12,410 nt of DNA from assembly GCA_002440145.1 (NCBI GenBank), contig DJRS01000041.1, positions 910 to 13,319 on the forward strand. Reading direction: 5' to 3'. Shown here in pieces: positions 5,997 to 12,410 of this stretch. The translations under genes and the position numbers were made by a program. The stretch comes from Verrucomicrobia bacterium UBA6354 (GTDB taxonomy: Bacteria; Verrucomicrobiota; Kiritimatiellia; RFP12; UBA1067). The notes beneath the pieces are model-generated. The model had not been told where the DNA came from. It did no database searches and saw only the letters and a list, made by a program, of their open reading frames with translations. Each line of letters starts with the position of its first letter. The first letter of the stretch is position 1.

Positions 5997-7409
5997 CGCG
6001 ACATATCACTATCTAGCTGGAAGTTTTTTCGTGCGGGAAAGGGGCTCTCTTTCCGCACGGGGCAATATTTTGGCGAGGCGGCTTTGATTGGCGTGCTGAC
6101 GGGGCTGGTTGTCGTCGCGTTCCGTTACATGATAGATTTTGGAACGCACGTCCTGATCGGTTCGTTCGTCCGGCCGCGCGAGGATGGGACGTTACCCGAC
6201 ATTCAACAGCTTGCGCAGGGGTTTTCGGCTGTCTCGCTCGGGGATTGTTCCCGGTGGGTGATGTTGTTTTTGCCGGCGGCGGGCGCGCTTGCGGGCTATT
6301 TGCTGATACGGCGTTTCACAAAGCTGGAGAACGCCCGGGGAACGGACAGCGCGATACGCGCGTACCATCAGCGTGGCGGGTACGTCACCGGGACGGTCAT
6401 ACCGGTGAAGTCCGTCGCTTCGGTTCTGACGGTCGCGAGCGGCGGTTCGGCGGGCTACGAGGGGCCAGTCACGCTTTTGGGCGCCGCGGTAGGCAGCGTG
6501 GTCGCGCGGAAATGCAATCTGACGCTCCGCGCGCGGCGGATTCTCATGGCGGCGGGTTTGGCGGCGGGTATCGCGGCGCTTTTCCAGGCTCCGCTTGCGG
6601 GGGCGATATTCGGTTTCGAAATCTTCTACTCATCCAGCGATATCGAATACGAGACGGTTTTGCCGTGTTTTGTGGCCGCGGCGTTGAGCTACACGATTTA
6701 CGCCTGTTTCTTCGGCTGGGGATCGCTTTTTGTCCTTTCGGCGGACAACGTATATGAGACGGGGCTTGTGCTCGTGCCTTATTTCGTGCTCGCGATCATT
6801 GTAACCTTTGCGGCGCGCTTTTACATCAGCTTCTTCCGCGGCACGGAGAAACGCTTCGGCATGAGCCGTCTGCCTGGCGCGGCGAAGGTAGTCGCCGGCG
6901 GTCTTGCGACCGGGCTCATCGGCTTTTGGATTCCGGATATCCTGGGTCCGGGCTACCCGCTTATCCAGTCCGCCTTTCGTCTTGAACCGGAAGCGTTGGC
7001 GCAGGCGCCGGTTTTGCGGATCGCATCCACCTTCTTTCTGCTATTCGTCTTGAAGGTTGTCGCGACATCCTTTACGGTCGGCTCGGGCGGATCGGGAGGC
7101 GTATTCGCACCGGCGCTCGTCTGCGGGGGCGCAGTAGGCGCGGCGACGGGGCTTTTGTTCTCGGCGTTTTTGCCGGCCTCGTTCTGCGTTCAGCCCGCGG
7201 CGTTTGCGCTCGTGGGCATGGCGGGCTTTGTGGCGTCCGCCATTCGCGTGCCTTTGACGGCCATAGTCATCGTGGCCGAGATCTCGGGGAATCATCAGCT
7301 GCTTTTGCCGGCCATGTGGGTGTGCGGAATCAGCTTTTGGCTGAACAACGGCTGGTCGCTCTACAGAAGCCAGGTGCATTCGCGCGAATCGTCGCCCGTT
7401 CACGCGTAA
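5991..7409 (+). CDS. ClC family chloride channel or transporter
   Basis: A 472-residue integral membrane protein of the ClC family, moving chloride or related anions across the inner membrane. Family motifs in order are the ARGTDSAI segment (115-122), taking the place of GSGIP; GYEGP (155-159) with the gating glutamate E157; and GSGGSGGVFAP (364-374), the third anion-site motif. Hydrophobic helices run throughout, as expected. The glutamate that many proton-coupled ClC exchangers carry on the inner side (E203 of E. coli ClcA) seems to be isoleucine here: FGFEIFY aligns with FIIEEMR, leaving E210 at the preceding position. The start at 5991 has no ribosome-binding site but sits at the predicted transcription start. 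A hairpin lies within codons 14-23. There is no C-terminal CBS domain. Gating and ion coupling cannot be settled from sequence. Confidence 0.93.
   Translation: MLRDISLSSWKFFRAGKGLSFRTGQYFGEAALIGVLTGLVVVAFRYMIDFGTHVLIGSFVRPREDGTLPDIQQLAQGFSAVSLGDCSRWVMLFLPAAGALAGYLLIRRFTKLENARGTDSAIRAYHQRGGYVTGTVIPVKSVASVLTVASGGSAGYEGPVTLLGAAVGSVVARKCNLTLRARRILMAAGLAAGIAALFQAPLAGAIFGFEIFYSSSDIEYETVLPCFVAAALSYTIYACFFGWGSLFVLSADNVYETGLVLVPYFVLAIIVTFAARFYISFFRGTEKRFGMSRLPGAAKVVAGGLATGLIGFWIPDILGPGYPLIQSAFRLEPEALAQAPVLRIASTFFLLFVLKVVATSFTVGSGGSGGVFAPALVCGGAVGAATGLLFSAFLPASFCVQPAAFALVGMAGFVASAIRVPLTAIVIVAEISGNHQLLLPAMWVCGISFWLNNGWSLYRSQVHSRESSPVHA
6030..6059 (+). other. Inverted repeat inside the first codons of the ClC gene
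   Basis: CGTGCGGGAAAG (6030-6041) pairs with CTTTCCGCACG (6049-6059) as an 11-bp stem with one bulged G and a seven-base loop. It begins about 40 bases into the coding sequence and is preceded by six T. It has no T-run after it on the plus strand, and on the minus strand it is followed by A, so it is not an intrinsic terminator on either strand. It could affect early translation of the leaderless message, or be coincidental. Confidence 0.45.
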
Positions 7410-7423
7410 GAGGGTATGGAAAG

Positions 7424-9595
7424 ATGAAGACATTGTACATTTACGGACCACCGGCGAGCGGGAAATCGACATTGGCGCGGAATCTTTCGCGCCAGTGGGG
7501 GCGCATGAGCGTGGATTTGGACGAGGAAATCGTGCGCCGCGAAGGGCGGTCCATCCCCGAAATATTCGGCGCGGAGGGCGAGGCGGGTTTCCGCCGGATA
7601 GAGCGGGAGACTCTGGAACAGGTAAAGGCGCCTATCGTTTCGCTTGGAGGGGGAACGTTGCTGGATCCGGTGTGCCGCGCATATGCCGAAGAACACGGAT
7701 TTGTAGTCGTATTGGATGTGGATGACGACACGCTGGCGGAACGGATTGCGGCCGCCAAGGGTACGCGTCCGCTTGGGAATAAGGCGGCCGAGCGGCGTGC
7801 GCACTATGCCTCTTTTCCCCATCATGTGGATGCGGATACGCGCATCATCTTGCCGCGTCCCTTGCGGGGCGCCCTTACGCCTCCCGTATCCAAATCGCAC
7901 CTGCACCGGCTGCTCATCGCCGAGTTTCTGGCGGGTGGGGACGTCTCGCGTCTGGGCGATCCGCAGACGGAAGCGGCGGACCTTATCGCCACCCGGCGTT
8001 GCATCGCGGCGCTTTCCGCCGCACGGACGGCAGGCTTGCCGACGGCGACCCTGGATTGCGGGGAAAGCGGCTCGACTTTGCGCTTTTTCGCGCCGCTTGC
8101 CGCGGCATTGGGCGTCAAAGCCTCCTTCATCCGCCGCGGACGCCTGGCCGAACGTCCCATGATTTCCTACGAGGATCTGAAGGCGGGTTTGCATGAATTG
8201 CGCGGCGATATTTCAAGCCAGTTCGTGACAGGGCTTCTTTTCGCGCTCCCGCTTCTGCCGGGCGACTCGGAAATACGCTTTACGACCCCCCTGCAATCGA
8301 AGGGGTATGTCGAGATGACGCTCGCGGTTCTGGACCAGTATGGCGTCCAGGTCTTGCCGACGGCTACGGGCTTCCACGTGCCGGGGAACCAGAAGTACGT
8401 TTCGCCCGGGAATGTCCGGCCGGAACGCGACTGGAGCGGCGCGGCGTTTTGGTTTGCGGCGAATGCGCTCGGGAGCGAGATTCAGATCAAGGGGCTTTCC
8501 GCCGAATCGCGCCAGCCCGACCGCGTGGTAACGGACCTTGTCGCGCGCATTCAACGCGCCAACAAATCCGGCGCGCCGGCAGAGGCGATCGACGTTTCGG
8601 AATGCCCGGACAACTATCCGGCGCTGGCGGCCGTAAACTTCGCCTTGGGCGGGAAGGCGGTCTTTACCGGGACGGAACGCTTGCGGCTCAAGGAAAGCGA
8701 CCGTTTGGCGGCGATGGATGCCGTTTTCGCCAATTCCCATGATGTAGACCCCCAAAACGACCACCGTATAGCCATGGCCGCGGCGATTTTGGCCACGACG
8801 GGCGATACGCCGACAATCATCCACACGGCTTCGTGCGTAAAGAAGTCCTATCCGGACTTTTTCGACGCGTTCAAGATGGATCTTTACGCCGTGACGGGGT
8901 GGCCGCTTTTGAAAACCCGCAGTCCCGAACTGCACAATGCCGCACATGCCGCGGCAGGTCGTCGGGCCGAGATGATCGCCTATCCCGCGCCGACTATAGA
9001 AGAGGCTCTTGCTTTTGCCAAGCGGTGCAATGTCAAGGGGCTGGCCGTCACGATTCCCCACAAGGAAGCCGTTATGCGGTATTTGGACGAAATCGACCCC
9101 GCCGCGCGTGCCATCGGGGCGGTGAATACGGTCGTTTTCACGGCGGATGGACGCAAAATCGGCTATAATACGGATAAAGACGGCATAGCCACGGCGCTCA
9201 TGGCGTTTACGGGCAAGCGCTCGTTCAAAGGGCTTTCGGTCGTTCTTTTGGGGGCGGGAGGGGCGGCCAAGGCGGTCGCGCAAGCCCTGCAGGAACTGGG
9301 GGCCTCCGTCAAAATCCTGAATCGCACCTACGAAAAGGCTGAGGCGCTCGCAAAAAAGCATGGTTTTACGGCGATCCGGACGATGGAAACGGCGGATCTT
9401 GTCGTGAACGCGACAAACCAGGATCCGATTCCCGACTTTGCGTTCACGGGACGCGAATACGTCTACGACCTCGTGTATGTACCGGAAGAAACGCCGCTTA
9501 TCGTGCATGCCCGCAAGGCGGGTTGCAAGACGGAAAACGGATTTTCCATGTTGCGGGCGCAGGCGGAGCGGCAATTAGAATTGTTTTGCGATTAA
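7424..9595 (+). CDS. Trifunctional shikimate-pathway enzyme: shikimate kinase, EPSP synthase, shikimate dehydrogenase
   Basis: A 723-residue fusion of AroK, AroA and AroE, three cytoplasmic enzymes of chorismate synthesis. The kinase (1-143) has Walker A GPPASGKST (8-16), DLD (31-33), FRRIE (56-60), SLGGG (73-77) and lid RPL (115-117). The EPSP synthase (~146-483) has K157, R162, GESGSTLRF (213-221), R240/R244 of RLAERP, SSQ (264-266), D396, KESDR (423-427), NDHR (445-448) and K474. The dehydrogenase (~486-723) has SPELHN, the VTIPHK lysine, GAVNT, YNTD, GAGGA with NRTYEKA for NADP, and the final GFSML...QA. Methionine 485 sits where a free AroE would begin. The EPSP synthase part is about 90 residues short. 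The ATG at 7424 follows AGAGGG (7410-7415); the frame is open further upstream, but that would intrude into the ClC gene and add no domain. It lies 14 bases after the ClC stop and 12 before thiC. Confidence 0.95.
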   Translation: MKTLYIYGPPASGKSTLARNLSRQWGRMSVDLDEEIVRREGRSIPEIFGAEGEAGFRRIERETLEQVKAPIVSLGGGTLLDPVCRAYAEEHGFVVVLDVDDDTLAERIAAAKGTRPLGNKAAERRAHYASFPHHVDADTRIILPRPLRGALTPPVSKSHLHRLLIAEFLAGGDVSRLGDPQTEAADLIATRRCIAALSAARTAGLPTATLDCGESGSTLRFFAPLAAALGVKASFIRRGRLAERPMISYEDLKAGLHELRGDISSQFVTGLLFALPLLPGDSEIRFTTPLQSKGYVEMTLAVLDQYGVQVLPTATGFHVPGNQKYVSPGNVRPERDWSGAAFWFAANALGSEIQIKGLSAESRQPDRVVTDLVARIQRANKSGAPAEAIDVSECPDNYPALAAVNFALGGKAVFTGTERLRLKESDRLAAMDAVFANSHDVDPQNDHRIAMAAAILATTGDTPTIIHTASCVKKSYPDFFDAFKMDLYAVTGWPLLKTRSPELHNAAHAAAGRRAEMIAYPAPTIEEALAFAKRCNVKGLAVTIPHKEAVMRYLDEIDPAARAIGAVNTVVFTADGRKIGYNTDKDGIATALMAFTGKRSFKGLSVVLLGAGGAAKAVAQALQELGASVKILNRTYEKAEALAKKHGFTAIRTMETADLVVNATNQDPIPDFAFTGREYVYDLVYVPEETPLIVHARKAGCKTENGFSMLRAQAERQLELFCD

Positions 9596-9607
9596 GGAGA
9601 AGGTATC

Positions 9608-10903
9608 ATGACTCAGTTGGAATCGGCCCGGAAGGGAATCATAACGGATGCGATGCGCCAAGTCGCGGCGGACGAGGGGTTGACGCCCGAGGAGGTGCGC
9701 GCGGCGGTTGCAAGCGGACGCGCGGTGATTCCGTTGAACGTAAACCATAAAAATGCGCATCCGATGGGCGTGGGGCGCATGTTCCGCACGAAAGTCAACG
9801 CCAATCTCGGGCGTTCCCCGACCTGTTCGGGCAAGGGCGACGAGCTGGACAAGCTCGCCATCGCCCTGAAAGCCGGCGCCGATTTTGTCATGGATCTTTC
9901 GGTCGGGGCGGATATCATATCCATCCGGCAGGGCATGCTCGAGGCTTCGACGGTTCCCCTCGGCACGGTTCCCGTCTATGAAACGCTTTCGCGCGCGCCG
10001 GGCGACATCCCCGTCATGGATCCGGAACTCCTTTTGCGCGTAATAGAGGAACAGGCGAAACAGGGCGTGGACTTCATGACGCTCCATGCCGGACTCCTTT
10101 TGGCGCACATTCCGCTCGCCAAGAAGCGCGTCATGGGGATCGTTTCCCGCGGCGGGGCGATCATGGCGGAGTGGATGCAGAACAACAAGGCGGAAAACCC
10201 GCTTTATACGCGCTGGAATGAGGTTTGCGAGATTTTGCGCCAGTACGACGTGACGGTTTCGCTGGGGGACGGACTGCGTCCAGGGTGTTTGGCGGATGCG
10301 AGCGACGCGGCACAGTTCGGGGAACTGTCCGTTTTGGGCGAACTTGTGCGCCGGACGCGTGCGGCGGGCGTGCAGGTCATGGTGGAAGGTCCGGGGCATA
10401 TTCCCTTCAACCAGGTGCAGATGAACATGGAAAAGGAGCAGGAACTCTGCGACGGGGCGCCTTTTTACGTCCTGGGACCCGTGGTCATCGACATCGCCCC
10501 GGGGTACGACCATATCGTTTCCGCCATCGGAGCGACCGCCGCGGCGACATACGGGGCGTCTCTCCTGTGCTATGTGACGCCGGCGGAACATTTGGGCCTG
10601 CCCAACGCCCAGGAGGTGCACGAAGGCATGATCGCCTACAAAATCGCCGCGCACGCCGGCGATGTGGCGCGCGGTTTGAAAGGCGCCGCGGACCGGGATC
10701 TGGAAATGGCCCAAGCGCGCCGCGCATTCAATTGGGAGGCGCAGTTCAAGTGCGCGCTCGACCCGGAACATGCGCGGAAGCGTTGGCAGGCTACACGTGC
10801 GGAAGGCGACCACGGCAAAGGCGGCGAGGACTACTGTTCCATGTGCGGGAAGGCCTTTTGCGCCGTCCGCACGTCGCGGCGCATCATGGGGTTGGACAAC
10901 TAG
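9608..10903 (+). CDS. thiC: Phosphomethylpyrimidine synthase ThiC
   Basis: A 431-residue radical-SAM enzyme that rearranges aminoimidazole ribotide to hydroxymethylpyrimidine phosphate, the pyrimidine half of thiamine. Recognisable blocks are KVNANLGRSP, GTVPVYE, GIVSRGGAIMAEWM, SLGDGLRPGCLADA, VMVEGPGHIP, APFYVLGPVVIDIAPGYDH and CYVTPAEHLGLPN. The C-terminal CSMCGKAFC (C410, C413, C418; C-x2-C-x4-C) binds the [4Fe-4S] cluster. It is the short form, without the N-terminal extension of proteobacterial ThiC. The usual DLSTG sequence reads DLSVG. AAGGAG (9594-9599) overlaps the stop of the preceding gene, fixing the ATG at 9608. The 12-base gap leaves no room for a TPP riboswitch, so any thiamine control must act elsewhere. 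The anaerobic B12-pathway paralogue BzaF is the main alternative; nothing nearby supports it. Confidence 0.95.
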   Translation: MTQLESARKGIITDAMRQVAADEGLTPEEVRAAVASGRAVIPLNVNHKNAHPMGVGRMFRTKVNANLGRSPTCSGKGDELDKLAIALKAGADFVMDLSVGADIISIRQGMLEASTVPLGTVPVYETLSRAPGDIPVMDPELLLRVIEEQAKQGVDFMTLHAGLLLAHIPLAKKRVMGIVSRGGAIMAEWMQNNKAENPLYTRWNEVCEILRQYDVTVSLGDGLRPGCLADASDAAQFGELSVLGELVRRTRAAGVQVMVEGPGHIPFNQVQMNMEKEQELCDGAPFYVLGPVVIDIAPGYDHIVSAIGATAAATYGASLLCYVTPAEHLGLPNAQEVHEGMIAYKIAAHAGDVARGLKGAADRDLEMAQARRAFNWEAQFKCALDPEHARKRWQATRAEGDHGKGGEDYCSMCGKAFCAVRTSRRIMGLDN

Positions 10904-10933
10904 GACAAAAAGCGACAAAAAAGGAGGAAAAAG

Positions 10934-12382
10934 ATGAAAAAACAAAACAAAAACCTGAAAAAGGCCCTTGCCGTCCTGATTGCCGCGCTGGGACTGGGCA
11001 CGGCATGGGCGGATTGGCGGTTTGTCGACGGCAAGCTTACGAACGACAATCCTAAGTGTTCTTTTCCGGCAAAGGAGGTGACCTTGACGGACGGCGCCGG
11101 GAATAACATTACGGGTTTGCAGCTTACGGGAAAGAATGAAGAGAGTACAAAGAAAATAGACTTCACGGATGTAGAGAAAGATACGGAACACAAGGTCATT
11201 TCCGCATCGGCAGAAGCGCTGGCGCGGAATTGCCGTGAATTCATAGCGCCGGACATGTTCGACTTGTCCGAGCGCATGTTCAAAGACGCGACAACCAAAG
11301 GTGTTTATGTGACCAACATTGTCATTTCGCCGAATGTCGTGCGCTTCCCGAAGCAGTGGGCGCAGCAAACGCCCCTCAAGACGCTCACACCCGAGAAATT
11401 TCCTTATGTGAAGTCGTTTGACGACTATTGCTTCTCAGGTTGCACAAATTTCCAGGTGGATGTCGGCAATCTCATTGATTCTGGCGTGACGAATATCGGG
11501 AATGATGCGTTTTATAAGGTGCCCGTAAAAGGTGCGCTCTATGTGACAAATCTGTGTCATCTAGGCGAGTACGCGTTTGCTTTCAATGGGCTATCCACTG
11601 TAAAAGGAAAGTATTCCAATTTGGAAAGCGTGAAACTAGCCGGTCCGTTGGAAGAAATTCCACTTCAGGGCTTTCGATACGCATATAGATTGAAGGAAGT
11701 CGATTTAAGCGGGTGTACCGCTTTGCGTTCTATACGAAACGATGCTTTCAGTGGTTGTTGCAGCCTTACATCGGATGTCGCGCGCATCGTCAATCCGGCT
11801 ATCACCAACATAGGAGACCGGGCTTTCGCCGGTACGGCAGTAGCGGGTAAACTGGTGTTGACGAATGTTCAACATATAGGAGTTTCCGCGTTTCAGGTTG
11901 GGCAAGGAGAATATGAAGGGGAGTCCCGGTTGACGGCCGCGGATCTGTCCGGTAGCCAGATTGAAATTAGGACATGCGCATTTTGCAGACAGACAAAACT
12001 GCAATCTCTCGTAGTGGGCACGAAGAATTTCAAGATGGACACATTACAAAGCAGCCCATTTGTCGGATGCTCTTCATTGACGAATATATGGATTAAAGGT
12101 CCAGCTCTTACGACGAATGAAATGGGTTTTGTTGTGACTAATGCCCCAGGGCTTCCCAAATGCATAATCTATGCCTCGACGAATCTTCCGCCTGCGAAAG
12201 CAATCGGCTGGCTGGGACTGGCCACACCGGCGACGTCCAACGAATTGGCGGAATTAAGCGAGCCCAATCGGTCGAATTGTTTCGGGGTATATCAGACGAA
12301 GAATGGGAAGCGCAAGGCGTTCTTCGTCCATCGGCGTTCGCCCTTCGAGGGCAAGGACGGCGTGCTGATAGTCGTGCGTTAG
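10934..12382 (+). CDS. Secreted BspA-like leucine-rich-repeat protein
   Basis: A 482-residue exported protein. A signal peptide (basic start, hydrophobic 11-24, cleavage after AWA at 26) precedes an unassigned region to about 165. Leucine-rich repeats of the BspA/LRR_5 type follow: FSGCTNF (167-173) to the first TNIGNDAF and LGEYAF, then FSGCCSL (272-278) to TNIGDRAF and IGVSAF. These are two matching ~50-residue modules about 105 residues apart. The tail lacks an LPXTG-type anchor or terminal membrane helix and ends KRKAFFVHRRSPFEGKDGVLIVVR-like, a compact possible C-terminal domain. The start follows a strong AAGGAGG (10921-10927), 30 bases after thiC. The coding sequence from about 11040 on is visibly richer in A+T than its neighbours, suggesting later arrival or a different selection regime. 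Such proteins are often surface-exposed and bind host or cell-surface ligands; the role here is not known. Confidence 0.82.
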   Translation: MKKQNKNLKKALAVLIAALGLGTAWADWRFVDGKLTNDNPKCSFPAKEVTLTDGAGNNITGLQLTGKNEESTKKIDFTDVEKDTEHKVISASAEALARNCREFIAPDMFDLSERMFKDATTKGVYVTNIVISPNVVRFPKQWAQQTPLKTLTPEKFPYVKSFDDYCFSGCTNFQVDVGNLIDSGVTNIGNDAFYKVPVKGALYVTNLCHLGEYAFAFNGLSTVKGKYSNLESVKLAGPLEEIPLQGFRYAYRLKEVDLSGCTALRSIRNDAFSGCCSLTSDVARIVNPAITNIGDRAFAGTAVAGKLVLTNVQHIGVSAFQVGQGEYEGESRLTAADLSGSQIEIRTCAFCRQTKLQSLVVGTKNFKMDTLQSSPFVGCSSLTNIWIKGPALTTNEMGFVVTNAPGLPKCIIYASTNLPPAKAIGWLGLATPATSNELAELSEPNRSNCFGVYQTKNGKRKAFFVHRRSPFEGKDGVLIVVR

Positions 12383-12390
12383 CCGCGTCT

Positions 12391-12410
12391 CGCCGGAACG
12401 GTGATGCCGT
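12391..12410 (+). terminator. Left half of a hairpin after the last gene, cut by the window edge
   Basis: Nine bases after the stop codon comes CGCCGGAACGG, a five-base loop (TGATG) and CCGT, where the window ends. ACGG pairs with CCGT, and if the sequence continues TTCCGGCG the stem would be 11 bp. Its position right behind a stop suits a terminator or gene-end hairpin, but the following T-run cannot be seen. The arms match the half-hairpin at positions 1-20. Confidence 0.35.

Noticed and set aside
6024..6059. Intrinsic terminator for the permease gene
   Set aside because: The T-run precedes rather than follows the stem on the plus strand, and the stem is inside the ClC coding region.
7316..7423. 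An earlier start for the shikimate fusion inside the ClC gene
   Set aside because: It would add 36 residues with no similarity to shikimate kinase, while the ATG at 7424 places the Walker A motif at residues 8-16 as in the family and has AGAGGG upstream.
9164..9169. TATAAT inside the AroE domain
   Set aside because: It encodes part of the conserved GYNTD motif, and no -35 element or downstream start codon fits.
9596..9607. TPP riboswitch before thiC
   Set aside because: The gap to the preceding gene is 12 bases, far too short, and I saw no THI-box-like sequence at the end of the preceding coding region.
9608..10903. BzaF (5-hydroxybenzimidazole synthase) instead of ThiC
   Set aside because: The sequence blocks fit ThiC well and no cobamide genes are nearby; only a phylogenetic tree could fully exclude it.
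4634..11368. Other long minus-strand frames (4634-5968, 8213-9574, 9575-11368)
   Set aside because: All lie opposite well-identified plus-strand genes, show skewed composition and carry no recognisable motif.

Overview
The window is GC-rich bacterial DNA carrying eight plus-strand genes in two close-packed blocks. No rRNA, tRNA, CRISPR array or insertion sequence is visible. Two strong, near-identical extended -10 promoters head the two blocks. The gene mix is a 672-residue housekeeping sigma factor with a long charged N-terminus, a sugar-importer subunit fused to its binding protein, an RRM-type RNA-binding protein and a secreted BspA-like leucine-rich-repeat protein. This suggests an anaerobic, possibly gut, member of the PVC group (Kiritimatiellota/Lentisphaerota-like). 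That placement is inference from gene style, not from a marker alignment.

Left region (1-481): about 480 bases without a supported gene. It holds one half of a palindromic hairpin at the very edge, a striking set of three 18-bp dyads spaced exactly 22 bp centre to centre (172-233), and the promoter of the first block (402-430).

Block 1 (482-5974): rpoD-type sigma factor; a membrane-anchored RRM protein; a DJ-1/PfpI family protein; and, overlapping it, a protein in which a secreted-type sugar-binding domain is fused to a MalF-like ABC permease. No second permease or ATPase follows, so this importer subunit must find its partners elsewhere.

Block 2 (5970-12382): a promoter whose extended -10 overlaps the previous stop codon drives an apparently leaderless ClC chloride channel/transporter gene. 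It is followed 14 bases later by a three-enzyme shikimate-pathway fusion (shikimate kinase, then EPSP synthase, then shikimate dehydrogenase), 12 bases later by thiC (thiamine pyrimidine synthesis), and 30 bases later by a secreted leucine-rich-repeat protein of lower GC. The fusion protein would carry out three of the last four steps leading to chorismate (steps 4, 5 and 6 of the pathway; chorismate synthase is not here). The EPSP synthase domain is unusually compact yet keeps all the active-site residues I can check.

The window ends inside a hairpin whose arms match those of the half-hairpin at the left edge, so both ends may lie in copies of the same dispersed repeat. The strongest candidates for something new are the AroK-AroA-AroE fusion with its trimmed EPSP synthase, the orphan binding-protein/permease fusion, the membrane-tethered RRM protein beside the sigma-factor gene, and the phased dyad triplet.
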